Shown here piece after piece: positions 11,479 to 23,033 of a stretch of 64,000 bases of DNA; the first letter of the stretch is position 1; each line of letters starts with the position of its first letter. The stretch covers positions 1-64,000 of the forward strand of contig JFHB01000044.1 in NCBI GenBank assembly GCA_000729835.1. The letters run 5' to 3'. The translations under genes and the position numbers were made by a program. This stretch comes from Atkinsonella hypoxylon (lineage: Eukaryota > Ascomycota > Sordariomycetes > Hypocreales > Clavicipitaceae). The notes under the pieces were generated by a model that saw nothing but the letters and a program-made list of their open reading frames with translations, was not told the DNA's origin and searched no databases.

Positions 11479-13286
11479 TTATAATTCGCTGTTCTGGCCG
11501 CATTGCCCAGCCTGCCACATCTTGACTGATTTGACGGTCATGCCGCGCTCATCACCCGGGCCCCAAGTTGGCAGCCATGAGGTGGCAGCTTCCCAGAAGG
11601 TCCACTGAGCATTTTGGGCCTTGTCAATCCAAGGCTTGCCGCCGACATTGTCACTACAGAGAGTGTTAGCTTATGAGCACAAGACAAAAGGTATCCGGGG
11701 CAAATCATATTGCGTACAGGAAAAAGCCAGTCTTCCCACCGACTGCAACATTAAGAATCAGGTAGAATTTCTGGTCAAATGGTGCATTGCCAGTCGTACT
11801 GTTGGATGTGGTCCAGGGATTGGCCAGCAAGGTTTGATTTTCTGCCATCCGAGCGAAGCCTCCTAGATTGTATAGTGGCTCAACAGCCTTGAAGCCTATG
11901 AAGAGTATCTGGTGGATGCGGCTGTCAATGTAGAAGTATATGTAATTCGGTGTCCACTGAATGCCGTATGTGTGAAAACCTTGGGAGTAATCCCCGCGAC
12001 GCAGTTTTTTCGCCTGGGTCGTTCTCCAATAGGCGTCCGCCTCAGCAGTTGGACCTGAGAAAGTAAATAAACAAGTTAGCTCGTCGATGTCTTCGATGCG
12101 AAGCTAGTGCACGGTACTTACCCCAGTGGAGGGTGCCATAGTAATAATTGCGACCTCCGTCAGGATAAGCGAGTGTATTGCCCCGCGCTTCCATGATATC
12201 TATTTCACCACTTCGGGGCCATGGGCCGTAGACAGAGTCTTCAGGCATCATCCCTATGCGAGCCAGAGAGTATTAGACTTGCGCGAATGCGACGGAGCGG
12301 GCACATAGGTTCGCTCGGCTCAAACTTACAAATTGCTGGCCAGAGCCAATCACCTTTCGGAAGTTTTGCAACGACCTCAACCCTACCATACCTGATACTT
12401 TTCTTGCCTTTAGTGCTCAAGCGTGCAGATCGGAGTGGTGGTATCATGGACCCTTTCCTAGGATCAGAGGTTTTGATACACGAGTAGTTGGATTGGCTCG
12501 TGCAGCCGCCGTCCTTGAACAAGTTCAGGGTATAATTGGCATACAGCTGATCGTTTGTGATGGATGTCGTCTCATTGGTGAGGGTCGGAACGATGTGCAA
12601 TCCGGCTGAGTCGACATATGAATTCTTCTCATCGGTGGTCGTCCAGTCGAAATTGCCCGTGCCAAAGCCATCGAGCTGGACTTCGTGCGACCAGACATCT
12701 TGGTCCAATGTTCTGAAGTGGTCCTCCAGAATGAGACAGTACTAGTAGGTAGTTGAAGGGTCAGAAACTGTATAGGTGACAAGGGGAGGAACAAGAGCAG
12801 ACAAGCGCAACAAGAAGTCGTATCGGAACTTGATCATCTGTGTGACAGGTTTTCGAAGGGCACGTGAAAGGGCGAACGGACAAGGAAGGAAGGAGCTGTG
12901 CAGAAGTCGAACACCTTGGGCAAGAACAACGACTAATCACTTACTGGACCTTCTTTGTATGGCCAGACCAACAAGAAGCAGGCACCAGCCGAGAGAAGAA
13001 ACCCGAGTAGTATGAAGGCGCGAACAATCCAGTTATTCCATCTCGTCCTCTTCATAGCAGGATCCGACAGCCATGGCTTTTCATATGTGCCGCGTAAACG
13101 ATAACTCTTGAATCTCTTTTTGGCTGTAATGTCCAACGATGCTGAACGCCGGCTCCCTGTACAAGATGGACCAACTGCAGCATCCAAAGCAGAGGAGCTG
13201 GCGTCTAAGTCGGTGTTGCTCACGACTTTGCAACCCTTCCGCAGTACGGGTGAGCCGCTGCTCGATTGTTCTTGCATTTCGGCCAT
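11479..13286 (-). CDS. Membrane-anchored GH16 glucanase/transglycosidase
   Basis: Cell-wall enzyme of glycoside hydrolase family 16, acting outside the plasma membrane on beta-1,3(4)-glucan or a related polymer. Exons on the minus strand: 13286-12945, 12741-12330, 12253-12122, 12054-11718, 11653-11479; together 465 residues. Residues 1-85 are a polar cytoplasmic tail, and a hydrophobic segment at about 86-108 (IVRAFILLGFLLSAGACF) is a signal anchor, giving a type II protein. The catalytic motif GEIDIMEARGN is at 267-277, with nucleophile Glu268 and acid/base Glu273 both present. The upstream strand WPAIWMMPED fits the GH16 fold. Substrate (glucan hydrolysis, transfer or binding) cannot be read from sequence. 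It is divergently placed from the GT2 synthase 5 kb away. Confidence 0.88.
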
Positions 13287-14390
13287 GTTTGTCCGACGGT
13301 TGGTGCTAAGGCTGATGCTGATGGGACGACCGGGCGACAGGACAGCAGCAGAGACAGAAATCAAAAAAGGATTCAGGAAGACATTATTAGTTCACATCAA
13401 CAAACAAAAGCCATTCGAACGTCCCAAGCTGCTAGCTGAAAAGCCCCGGCTACTTTTATTGCGTTACACAACCCCGAACAAGTAAGAGAAAAAAGAACGT
13501 TATCAAGTTGACTCGATAGGTATCCGGACCAGCCATAGGCATAGGCATAGCCACGGCCATACCAGCATCCTCGTCCCATGAATGATGGGATGGCTTTCTC
13601 GGAAACATGCGGCTACGGCCAGGCCTTACAGTTTCAATTCATAATTACTGTGATAATATTACTACAAAGAGCGACGTTGATGCATCTTTTTTGGCCGCAG
13701 GTGTTGGGATATGATACCCCTGTCTGGGGTCGCGGCGGATGCCATATTAGGTTAGATCTTTGATACTAAGTTTGTCGCGCGAATCCTTGTCGCAAGCATT
13801 TTGGACAAGGGTTGTGGGTTGTACTGACTAAGGTGCCAATTGTTATTATAACAGTGTCGCGCTGGGCCCTGGTTGACAGACACCTTGTTCCTAGCATTTG
13901 GCCCGAACTCACATAAAGCAACTTGCCGAATCAAGTAAGTGGTCAGATAGTCGGTGCTGCAGGTCTAGGTGTTGATTGCCTTGATGGAATCTGCTAATAA
14001 CATTGTACGATAACCTGCCGTCGCGTGCCAGCTCCAATTGCTTGTGAGCTCTGATATGACTGGACAAACATAGTCCTAGACCTCTCATGGCAATATCGTG
14101 CTGTGTTACAATTGATAACAAAGCCGGTTAATGTCACCAAAATCCAGATTGACGCGCGAGTGGTGGCCGGATCGTTGAACTTCCCGTTCCCAAAAAAAAA
14201 ACTTGCGATGAAATCCCTCACTGCAACACGAACGTCTTGATAAGTGAGTTCTAAGGACTGTGTTGTGCAATGCAACCTTTGAATGATGAATCCGATTGTA
14301 CACATGTACTTGACAGGGGCAAAACTCAGCCAATCAAAAGTCACCTTTTCAGGCCTATACTAAGACATTATATTACTTTCATCTCATCGT

Positions 14391-14436
14391 AGGTCTGGTC
14401 AGGTCAGGTCAGGTCAGGTCAGGTCATGTCAGGTCA
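14391..14436. repeat. AGGTC pentanucleotide tandem array
   Basis: About eight or nine copies of AGGTC/TGGTC, nearly perfect; one copy reads ATGTC. Confidence 0.8.
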
Positions 14437-14487
14437 TCTACAGACTCGGTTGGGTGTTATCGCGCCCGCAGTTCAGTTCAGTTACAG

Positions 14488-14543
14488 TTGTGTTGTGTTG
14501 TATTGTATTGTTGTATTGTTGTATTGTTGTATTGTTGTATTGT
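14488..14543. repeat. TTGTA/TTGTATTG tandem array
   Basis: Repeated TTG TAT TG units with a period of about 8 bases after a TGTTG-rich start. It lies 50 bases from the AGGTC array. Confidence 0.75.
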
Positions 14544-15679
14544 TCCTACACGAAGGCGGGAGGGAGGCGTTTGCCCAAGATGATGTTGTCGCGCGCGCCA
14601 CCGGCTCGTAGTGTTGGGATCGGGAAAAGTCGCCAGCGGCCGCTAACGCTTGAGGCGCCCAGCATAGAGACTGCCGTCTCATCCGCGCCGACAAGTTCAA
14701 CGCATCCAGGCACATACATACATACGCGGAATGCCAGTGAGCCCAATGAATGAAATGAACGGGGCAGAGGCTAACTATCTTGTTGAAGAAAAAAGTTGGC
14801 CGAGGTTGTTTGTCTGCGGCGGGAGTGCATAACTTTGTGCCTTTGGGGCTCCACCGGCGGCGGTACCGACAGGGGGGTGTGAATACACGGATCCAAAAAC
14901 GCTCCTGACGGAAAGGTACTTTGTTTATAGTGATGAAATAGGGCGTAACAGAGGTACTGTAATGTAATAGTCTCGCCTATCAAGACGTGCATCGCATAGT
15001 CTCCCTACTGGCGGTTCACACACAGCAGTACTATTGCTGCTAGTTTATTATCTTTCCTTACTAGCTGAAACGCTGTATAGTAAAATGGCACTCTATATTC
15101 CGTAATGGTATAATATCATCTCTGGTCGGTACCCGCCAATTGTTCTTCAGTACTTTTCACTTTCACTTTCTTTCTCTTTGTGTTTGTATCTGTATCTGTA
15201 CCCGTGGGCACCCCGTCGTTACACCCACCCCACACTCAAGGTTGTGCGACAGGGATGTGGAGCTTCGATACCGGATGGGAGCCAGCCAGCTTAGCTCGGC
15301 ATCAAGAAGATGGCTCTTTGACGCCGCTAGGGCTCCAACGCGGAATCTCAGCCCCACCCCCTTTCCCCCCTTTTGGCTCGGGTACGAAACCTCGAGGAAC
15401 CTCTGCACACGTGGGAAACTGCTGCATAGGTCGTGTACCGTCTGGTAGCTGAGACAATCGCCAGCGACTTCTCGTGCCGTACGGAATACAACTTGGTATC
15501 ACAGAACAAGTCCATCTGAACTAGCCGCTTTGATCTTTGATTGGAATATATTCCGCAATCCTCATCCTCGTCCCTGCCGAGTTGGGGGCCGGCTCGGCAG
15601 CAGGGAACTATGCGGTTCGCAGGTTGCAGCTGTTGCACGCGGCGGAGACAGATTTCAGCACGGGATTCCTGGAACCCAA

Positions 15680-15727
15680 TACATTGCATACATTGCATAG
15701 TCCGTACATTGCATACATTGCATGCAA
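15680..15727. repeat. CATTGCATA short tandem repeat, two paired blocks
   Basis: TACATTGCA occurs four times as two pairs separated by TAGTCCG. TGCATGCA at the right end is palindromic. Confidence 0.7.
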
Positions 15728-15860
15728 TATTCCTTAAGCCCCGTCCGAGTATGACCTTCAGCTTGTTTGTTGTATTGGGATCGTCTCGAGTCTGCCCCTT
15801 TGTCTCGGCCATGATGATGAAATGAATGAATGAATGAATGTCAAGACACCACCAAACCCG

Positions 15861-15895
15861 TGCCCGAGCCCCCGAGCCCCCGAGCCCCCGAGCCG
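15861..15895. repeat. GAGCCCCC tandem repeat
   Basis: Four units of CCCGAGCC/CCCCGAGC. A GAATGAAT run immediately upstream (about 15824-15840) makes this a compound satellite patch. Confidence 0.75.
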
Positions 15896-16508
15896 TGTCA
15901 TGACGGCAAGTTGATATGATGACTGCTGTGCTTGCTTGCTGAAGTGAAGACACGTTGTCCCGTCGCCCAATCATCCAATCATCCCATCCACCTTTCCATG
16001 TGCATTCGGGCACAGCGTGTCGCTTTTTTTAGGGGGCCCGCCTGCGTTTCTTTGAGCCGGACAAGGATCATGATAGTACTTGTTTTTTTTTTGTAGGCTT
16101 ATGCGAGTGGCCTGTAGCTTCTCGACAACAAAGCAATCAATAATTGGGAAGGAAAAAAAAAAAAAACACACACACATCGTCATCTAGATCCAATCGTCCA
16201 ACTCGGTGCTTGCTCCGTACGAGTAATTTGCAAAAAACCGTCAGGTGCCGTCAACAATGCGGCTGAGATTCACGGGAAAGCCGTCCTTTAATGGTTTCAG
16301 CCGAGCCTTCAGCCTCCCTCTCCCGAGCTGCTAGCTTTCTTTTTTTTGTTTTTTTTTTTCTCTCTTTTTTCTTTTTGTTTAACTATCTATGAACCTAATT
16401 CATCTGCCGACCGACGCTAGGGGATGTTTTCTCGACTTACCGCTAGCGCTGAAAACGGGGCTGCCGGGCAGCGCGCAGCAGGCTTATCACAAACAGCCAA
16501 CAGCTTTT

Positions 16509-16544
16509 GCCTGCCTGCCTTGCCTGCCTGCCTGCCTGCCTGCC
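16509..16544. repeat. TGCC tetranucleotide microsatellite
   Basis: About nine CTGC units with one interruption. The inverse unit (GGCA)n occurs at 48604-48636. Confidence 0.8.
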
Positions 16545-17500
16545 CACGCATCCCGCGGGAACTAGTTAACTAACTATACCACGTCCTTGCCAACCGGTGA
16601 AACGCGCCAAGTACCGATACCGCCTAGCTTGGCCAGGTCAGCCGCACGTGAAACCCTTTGACACCACGTGGGATGTGGTATTGCGATACCAGGCTTTTCT
16701 TTCCAGGCTGGCAGATGCGACTCGTAATCCTAGCACCCGACACTTCCGGATATTGGATAACTATTCCGTAGTTTTCGATGATAGTATTTTCGCTGTCATA
16801 AGGATGTGTTGCTACCCATCGCCGCTCTCTGGCATTGAGACAGATTATCTCCATAGGTAAACTCTTGCAGGAGGCGGGGTGTAACTCTGCCATGATGGCA
16901 GCTCATGTTCGATATGGCCTTGATAAATTTTTATTTTTATTTTTATTTAATTTTTTTTGCAACCGTTGCTCAGTGCCGAAAGTATGCCATTCAAAGAACA
17001 TCCAAAAGGTTCCGGTGCTTGGTCTGAAGCATACCTTGAGTCAGCAAGCTTGGCAATAGCGGAGAGCTTGTGCAGGATTTGCTCTGATCTAGAACTTGGT
17101 CCACTTCTGCATGACGGATACGGGATCGTGCAGCTACGAAATTTTTGAACAAACATGCATGCAGCAGCAAGTAGTTTAGCCTCGAGGGGGAAAAGGCTGT
17201 GTGGAGCCTTTCAACTCGGTCCCGGAGACATTCGAACCAAGGGGCGCGCTTGTTAGATAGTTAGAGGTCTAGATTAAGTAAGTCCCTGACAGAATTCATT
17301 TTGAAGAATCTTTAATTAATAAGCTACGGAGTACTTGTCAGGAAATTGGGAGGCCCGGAAAAGGGTCCTAGTCTCAATAAACGCTTGTTATGATTGGCAG
17401 GCGCCTTACTGGTAGAGTAACAGGCTCTCACATCCAGAATAACAGACCAACTACAAGATACATATGTACTTCTTTCAGTGAACTCTTCTGCAAAGAATAG

Positions 17501-17528
17501 CTGCTGCTGCTGCTGCTGCTGCTGCTGC
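17501..17528. repeat. (CTG)9 microsatellite
   Basis: Nine uninterrupted CTG units in non-coding DNA. Read on the minus strand it would encode polyglutamine, but the surrounding open frame is too short and featureless to be a gene. Confidence 0.8.
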
Positions 17529-18345
17529 ATGATTTAAATTTTGCTACTGGCATCCCAACACAGCTGGTTGGGGCCAAGCCACTTTTTGTTGAACCTTTTG
17601 GATGTTCAGGAACAAGACCAGGATGGAACTAGCCTTGACCACGAAGTTCTCCCGTGCCTAAGGCCAGCTAGCTAAGCTAATGTGGGCTGGGCCACCTCGA
17701 AGCAAGAGGGAAGGGAAACAAGAAAATGAAATAAAATAAAATAAAATAATACGGAATAGTAAGCACGGTATCAAGTTGAGCGCAATTTGCCAGGTGATTC
17801 CTCGCCAAGGTCGGGGTGGTATCATGGCATTTAGGGTGTGTAGTAACTATCCACAGTCCGCTTGTTGAGTGTAACAATATTACATTTAAGTCCGAGAAGA
17901 TGGTGTTGGATTAGTTAATGGTGTGTTATACAGGAGTACACCCATAGCTCTCCTTATCTGAGCATTGGGAGATTTGTTTGGTTTCAGGGGGTAAGAGCTT
18001 ATCGGACTATGCCGGTGCGCTCGTTCTGTCCACGGACTTCATCTGGACAAGCGGATATTAATAGAACGACCAATGAAGCATACTTCCGTTCCCGCGATAA
18101 TCACCAGGTAGGCCTGTCAGATTTTTCTTTTTTCTTTTGTTATTTATTTATTTATAACTGGGGTTTTTTGGTTCCTCCTCCGGAATACCTGTTCCAGAAT
18201 ACATGACGGGAACCAGTTGTATAAAGGAAGGGGTCCAGGATAGCTAGCACCTCTGTGGTGTCTTGATAACTACTGCTCTGTCATCAGTTAGCGACGCACT
18301 TGGCCAGTAGTATTTCTGACAGATGGTCAAGGGCGACTGAACACG

Positions 18346-21300
18346 ATGGCATCTCTAGCGTCGTCCTCTATCGGGGTCGAAAGACCTAGTATTCCTAGAA
18401 GCAGCTCCTTTGTTACCGACTCTGCCCAGTCCGATGATTTCCAAGCCCCAAGGTCCGGCCAGGCGACGCCGCGTACTCAGTATGGCGATGACTTCCGATT
18501 CCGAACGGTATGTTTAAAAAAAAAAAAAACACACACATTGAAAGCGCGGCATCCCCGTGCAAGAAAACCAAAAAAATAAAATAAAAAAATTCGTCCGCTG
18601 AAAGTAAAGACAGATGGTCTCGTACCTGCATAATAAAGCGGTGGCCAGCGGATGGATGCCATGGGAATCGATGATGCCCCCCAACGATTGCTCTGGTGTG
18701 CTGTTGAGGAGATCTCGGGGCAGTTACATCACGGCTCCCAATCCGTTGAATCAGATTCTTCTAGGAGCAGTCATAAGACTCAACCTACATGTGGCCGTGA
18801 CCATGAGGCCTCAGATGCTGGACGGCATTTTGGCCTCGCTTACACCAGGGCAAACTGAGCTGAGATTCAAGGGCGGATCTCAGATTCAAGTTCTGGACTC
18901 CATGACGCTTGCGCAGCCTGCTACGGTCAGGAAGTTTCAGTATGCTTGCGTCTTCCGACAAGAACGGCTTGTTCTGGTGTGGCATGATGATCTGGCCAGC
19001 ATCATTCCCCAAGCGTCGGCGATCGAGGAGCGGCTTCTGTCACTGGTAAGTACATGGACGCGAACAATTGTCCAAAATATACCAAAAAAAAAAAAAAAAA
19101 AAAAAAAAAAGTACTGATAGAAGGCAATCTCCATAGGTGTGGGGAGACCGCAAACTCCCTTTCAGCATACTGCAAATGCCGAGCAGCTCGCCATCCCTGA
19201 TGGTCCCGTCTGGTATCTCGAGCCCCATGGGAACCGTCACACCGGCCGTAGGAATGTCGACACCCGGCGTTCTGTCCCGGACAAACAGTGGCGAAGATGT
19301 GATTGAGAAGGACGAGGCCATGGACCGCCCTGAATCGGTCGCCAGACCAGTCGTGCGCGCCTCTGCTTGCTTCGTCGGCTGTGCCATCTGCATGTCCATC
19401 TGCCTGCTGATCGGACTCTATCTGAGCAAACTCGTGACAGAGTGCATGCTAGCCAACGACTGGACGAGGATGGCTCTGGTGGCGCCAATACCACTGTTGA
19501 TCTGTGTCTCCATGTTCTTCTTCCAGGTCATATTCACAAATCTGTTCCAGATGATCGGTCCGATTGGAGGCGTCACCACCAACTCGCGCTTCTTCTCAGC
19601 CCACAAGCCGTGCCTACGCCGAGCCTACGCCGATGGATTCGTGCCTCCCAAAATGACGATCCAGATGCCCGTGTACAAAGAAGGCATGAGCTCCGTCATC
19701 ATCCCTACGATCCGCAGTCTCCAAGCGGCCATATCTCACTACGAATCCCACGGTGGCTCCGCCAACATCTTCATCAATGACGACGGTTTGCGTGCAGGCA
19801 TGTCCGAGCAAGAAGTCCGGCAACGCAAGGAGTTCTACCTGGACAACCGCATCGGCTGGGTTGCCCGGCCCAAGCACAACGGCGACGAAGGCTTCGTGCG
19901 AAAGGGGAAATTCAAGAAGGCGTCCAACATGAACTTTGCCCTCAATATTTCGCAAAAGGTGGAGGCCTACATGCAGGCGCGTGCCGACGCCAGGATGGCA
20001 GACAAGGAGACGGATCTTATTACGGAAGAAGAAGAGGAGCAAATGTACCAGGAGGCCTTGCAGAGAGTCTTGGAGGAAAACCCGCTGGCCTGGGCGGATG
20101 GCGATATTCGCGTGGGCGAAGTGATTCTCATTGTCGATTCTGACACACGAGTGGTACGCACCCCTGTTTCTCCAACTCTTTTGACACTGTAAAAGGCCAT
20201 TGACTTGCCGTTTTTTTTTTTTTCCTTTCTTTTTTTTTCTGATTTATCCGTCGAACAGCCCGAGGATTGCCTATTGTATGGTGCGGCTGAGATGTTCTTG
20301 TCCCCTGAGGTGGCGATTGTGCAGCACTCGACGGGCGTCATGCAAGTCTCACATGACTATTTCGAAAACGGCATTACATATTTCACCAATTTGATTTACT
20401 CTTCGATCAGATTTGTTATTGGCTCAGGAGAAGTTGCGCCCTTTGTTGGGCACAATGCTTTTCTCCGGTGGCAAGGTGAAGCAACATCTTTATTTTTATT
20501 TTTATCTAATTTTTCCTTATTTTCCCCCCAACAAGCCTATTCCTTCTTCGGGAGCTACTTTCCAAAGCTAACCAGTTGCTGTTTGATCAAATGTAGCTGT
20601 ACAAGACGTCGGTGTCCCGGAAGAGAGCGGCTATATTCCCTACTGGTCTGAGAGCCACGTATCTGAAGACTTTGATATCGCCCTTCGGCTTCAACTTGCA
20701 GGCAACGTCGTTCGTATTGCCGATTACCACGACAACGCTTTCCTTGAAGGCGTGTCACTTACCATCTATGATGAAATTGCCCGGTGGCAGAAATATGCTT
20801 ACGGCGTCAACGAGATGATTTTCCATCCCATCCACCGCTGGTACAAAGGTCCCTTCACCCCTCTCTTCTACACTTTCTTGTCGTCCAACATGATGCTTTC
20901 CTCCAAATTGTCCATCGTGGCCTACATGTGCTCGTACTATGCACTTGGCTCTGCACTCTTCCTCTCCGTCCTGAACTACCTCCTGATCGGATGGTTCAGA
21001 GACGACGTCGCCTCATGCTACCTCACCTCCTGGAACGTCTTCCTCTCGCTCGTGGTCGTCTTCAACTTGTCAGGACCCGTTGCCCTGGCCGTCGTTCGCT
21101 ATCGCACCGGCGAGAAGTCTCTGCTCAAAGCGCTGATAGAGAACTTCAAGTGGATGCCCATGATGACAACCTTTTTCGGCGGCATTTCCTTTCACGTTTC
21201 TAATGCCATCTTGGCGCATCTGTTCCATGTGGACATGCAGTGGGGGTCAACCTCCAAGGAGAAGGAAGACAGCAACTTCTTCCAGGAGATGCCCCGCATA

Positions 21301-21492
21301 TTCAGGACATTCAAGTACATGTATCTCCTCCTTATCTTGTTCGCGGGGGGGATGATATACCTAGGAGTCTTTGCATCGCCCGACTGGGCGATTACGGATT
21401 TCACCGTCATCGTACCGCTGGCACTGAACTTGGCCTTCCATGCCTTGGTTCCCTTCGTGCTGAACCCCAGTTTGATGATCTTTAATTATTAA
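18346..21492 (+). CDS. Multi-pass GT2 polysaccharide synthase-like glycosyltransferase
   Basis: Membrane glycosyltransferase of family 2, probably making or extending an extracellular polysaccharide from a nucleotide sugar. Exons 18346-18507, 18614-19045, 19137-20153, 20259-20475 and 20597-21492 join to 907 residues. Residues 1-270 form a soluble N-terminal region without a motif I recognise. Hydrophobic segments lie at about 273-295 and 305-330, and four or five more after residue 720. Catalytic signatures run in order: NDDG (about 411), DSD (about 532), SEDFD (about 632) and ARW in EIARWQKYAYG (about 668), matching the D, DxD, ED, (Q/R)xxRW pattern with a changed first residue. It resembles the fungal GT2 shown in Zymoseptoria and Fusarium to be needed for hyphal growth on surfaces; orthology is inference. 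Introns 1 and 2 contain long A-runs. Confidence 0.85.
19084..19110. repeat. A27 homopolymer inside an intron
   Basis: Twenty-seven consecutive A within the second intron of the GT2 gene. Its length may be affected by sequencing error but does not touch coding sequence. Confidence 0.8.
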
Positions 21493-23033
21493 TGTGCTAG
21501 ACTTTACTCCATCTATTCAGTCGTTTTGTCCTGGTTTGACTAGATTGAGTCTGGGTGATGGGTTAGGTTTGAATATCAGGCACGCGACATTAATTAGGAA
21601 TGGATGGGATAGAGCTTGCGATATACGTACCCACACATACACGCTAGATAAAAATAGATAATGCATAGTATACAGTACATAAACAAAACAGCATCACTTT
21701 GCCATGGGGTCTCGCATACCGTCAAGTATGTGATTGAGAGGATGACCATGTGCATGCTGGCAACTGAGTGTGGTCTTACGCCGCCTACCAGGGTGTCGCA
21801 AGATGAAGATGTTGATGAACCAGAGCGACAGCGACAGCGCCAGCCGACCGGAGAGAGGTCCGCTGGACGTTGTTCAGATTTAGCTGGCTATGGCTTTTCG
21901 AAACTCCCAACTCCGTGTCGGAGAACGGTAGTGTCAGACAGGACATGACGCCCTTGTGACGCCTTGAAGTCCGTCGATCCTGCGCGTCCATTCCTCGTCT
22001 TCTGCTCGGCGGTGTGCGAATTGCATTTTTTTTTTTCTCGATTTAGTCTATATGGAGGAAAGAATTTCTGCATTTGAGGGTATAGCAGGGGCGGGACAAA
22101 TTCTCCTGATTGAAAACCCTGCTGGAGGATGGAAAGGCCATCCATCTGTGACGCACTCGGTACGTACTTCGAGATGGGAAATGGCAGTCGCCTTGTGGCT
22201 GCTTGTGGCTTCTTGTGGCTGCTTGGGCTCCCCAGTATCCACTCCTGCAGGCACAAGCACAACGCACAGGCGCAGGAACCACTGGCCAAGCGAACTAAAT
22301 AACTAATGTTGTGGTCTGGTGCGACCAGTTGACGGTCCAACTCCCCAGCCACCCGCCCCCACCAACCGCTCTGTACTCCGCAGAAGGGAGTTAGATCAGT
22401 TCCTAGCTCGTTTGCGACGCCATCGTATCATTGGCTGAGCAAGGGCCGCTTCTGCCACCACTTACCAAGCTCTGTCAAGCTCTCACTTCCGTTACCTATC
22501 GCAGTCTTCTCACGAAGCTTAACAAAGGCCGTGGATAGTTAGCCTTGTCCTTCTTTCTATCCCGGATCAAGCATCGGCCACGCGGTGAGGATGCTCATCT
22601 TGACGCCTCAAGCGGCAATCTTATCTGAGCATAGATCAGCCCCTAGTGTACATAAGGAATGAGCACTAGTCACTAGATTGTCGATTCCACAAATCTGTAA
22701 GTCGAACACTTTCTTCTTCATTCCCTCTTCTCTGCTTTCCTTGGCTCTGCGTGCAAGTTCGAGAACGAGCATGACACGGACCGGGCCATTCAGCACCCGG
22801 TGATACAAAGTAACTGAGCACGAGGGAACATGGATGATTTGGTTCTCTGGATCCATATTATCTGATGCCTCGCGCACTTACTTTGTCTTAAGGCTCGTAA
22901 TGCCGTTGTTCAGGGAAGACGTTTCTTTCCTTGATATTGTTCCTTATCATCATTATCATACCATCATCATTCACCCTCCAGGCATGACTTTGTTGCAATC
23001 TTTGTATCTCTATCGTTGCCCTAATTGCCCGTC
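21493..23033. other. Intergenic region before the EEP-domain gene
   Basis: No recognisable gene. The left part is the presumed 3' region of the GT2 gene. Around 22200-22220 is a short run of GGCTGCTTGTGGCTTCTTGT-like repeats. TGTACTCCGC near 22371 is a half copy of the palindrome found whole at 577-590. The open frame at 22608-22877 on the minus strand shows no family signature. Confidence 0.55.

Larger units (their letters stand above)
13287..18345. other. 5-kb satellite-rich gap between divergent cell-wall genes
   Basis: I see no gene here. The longest open frame (15348-16013, minus) runs through simple repeats and is Arg/Cys-rich with no family signature. The stretch contains many short tandem repeats, listed separately, and several A/T-runs. 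It separates the start codons of the GH16 and GT2 genes, so it must contain both promoters. Long 5' regions are common for developmentally controlled fungal genes, but nothing here proves such control. Confidence 0.6.

Noticed and set aside
14391..14436. CRISPR-like array or telomeric repeat
   Set aside because: The AGGTC units are directly adjacent without spacers and do not match TTAGGG; it is a simple satellite.
15348..16013. 221-codon minus-strand open frame
   Set aside because: It runs through simple repeats, has no ATG context, domain or signal of note, and is matched by other long frames in the same repetitive patch.
17501..17528. Polyglutamine gene at the CTG repeat
   Set aside because: The surrounding minus-strand frame is only 68 codons and has no other feature.
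21888..22352. 154-codon minus-strand frame
   Set aside because: It contains repeated GGCTGCTTGT-derived sequence and no signal or domain; start and context are weak.
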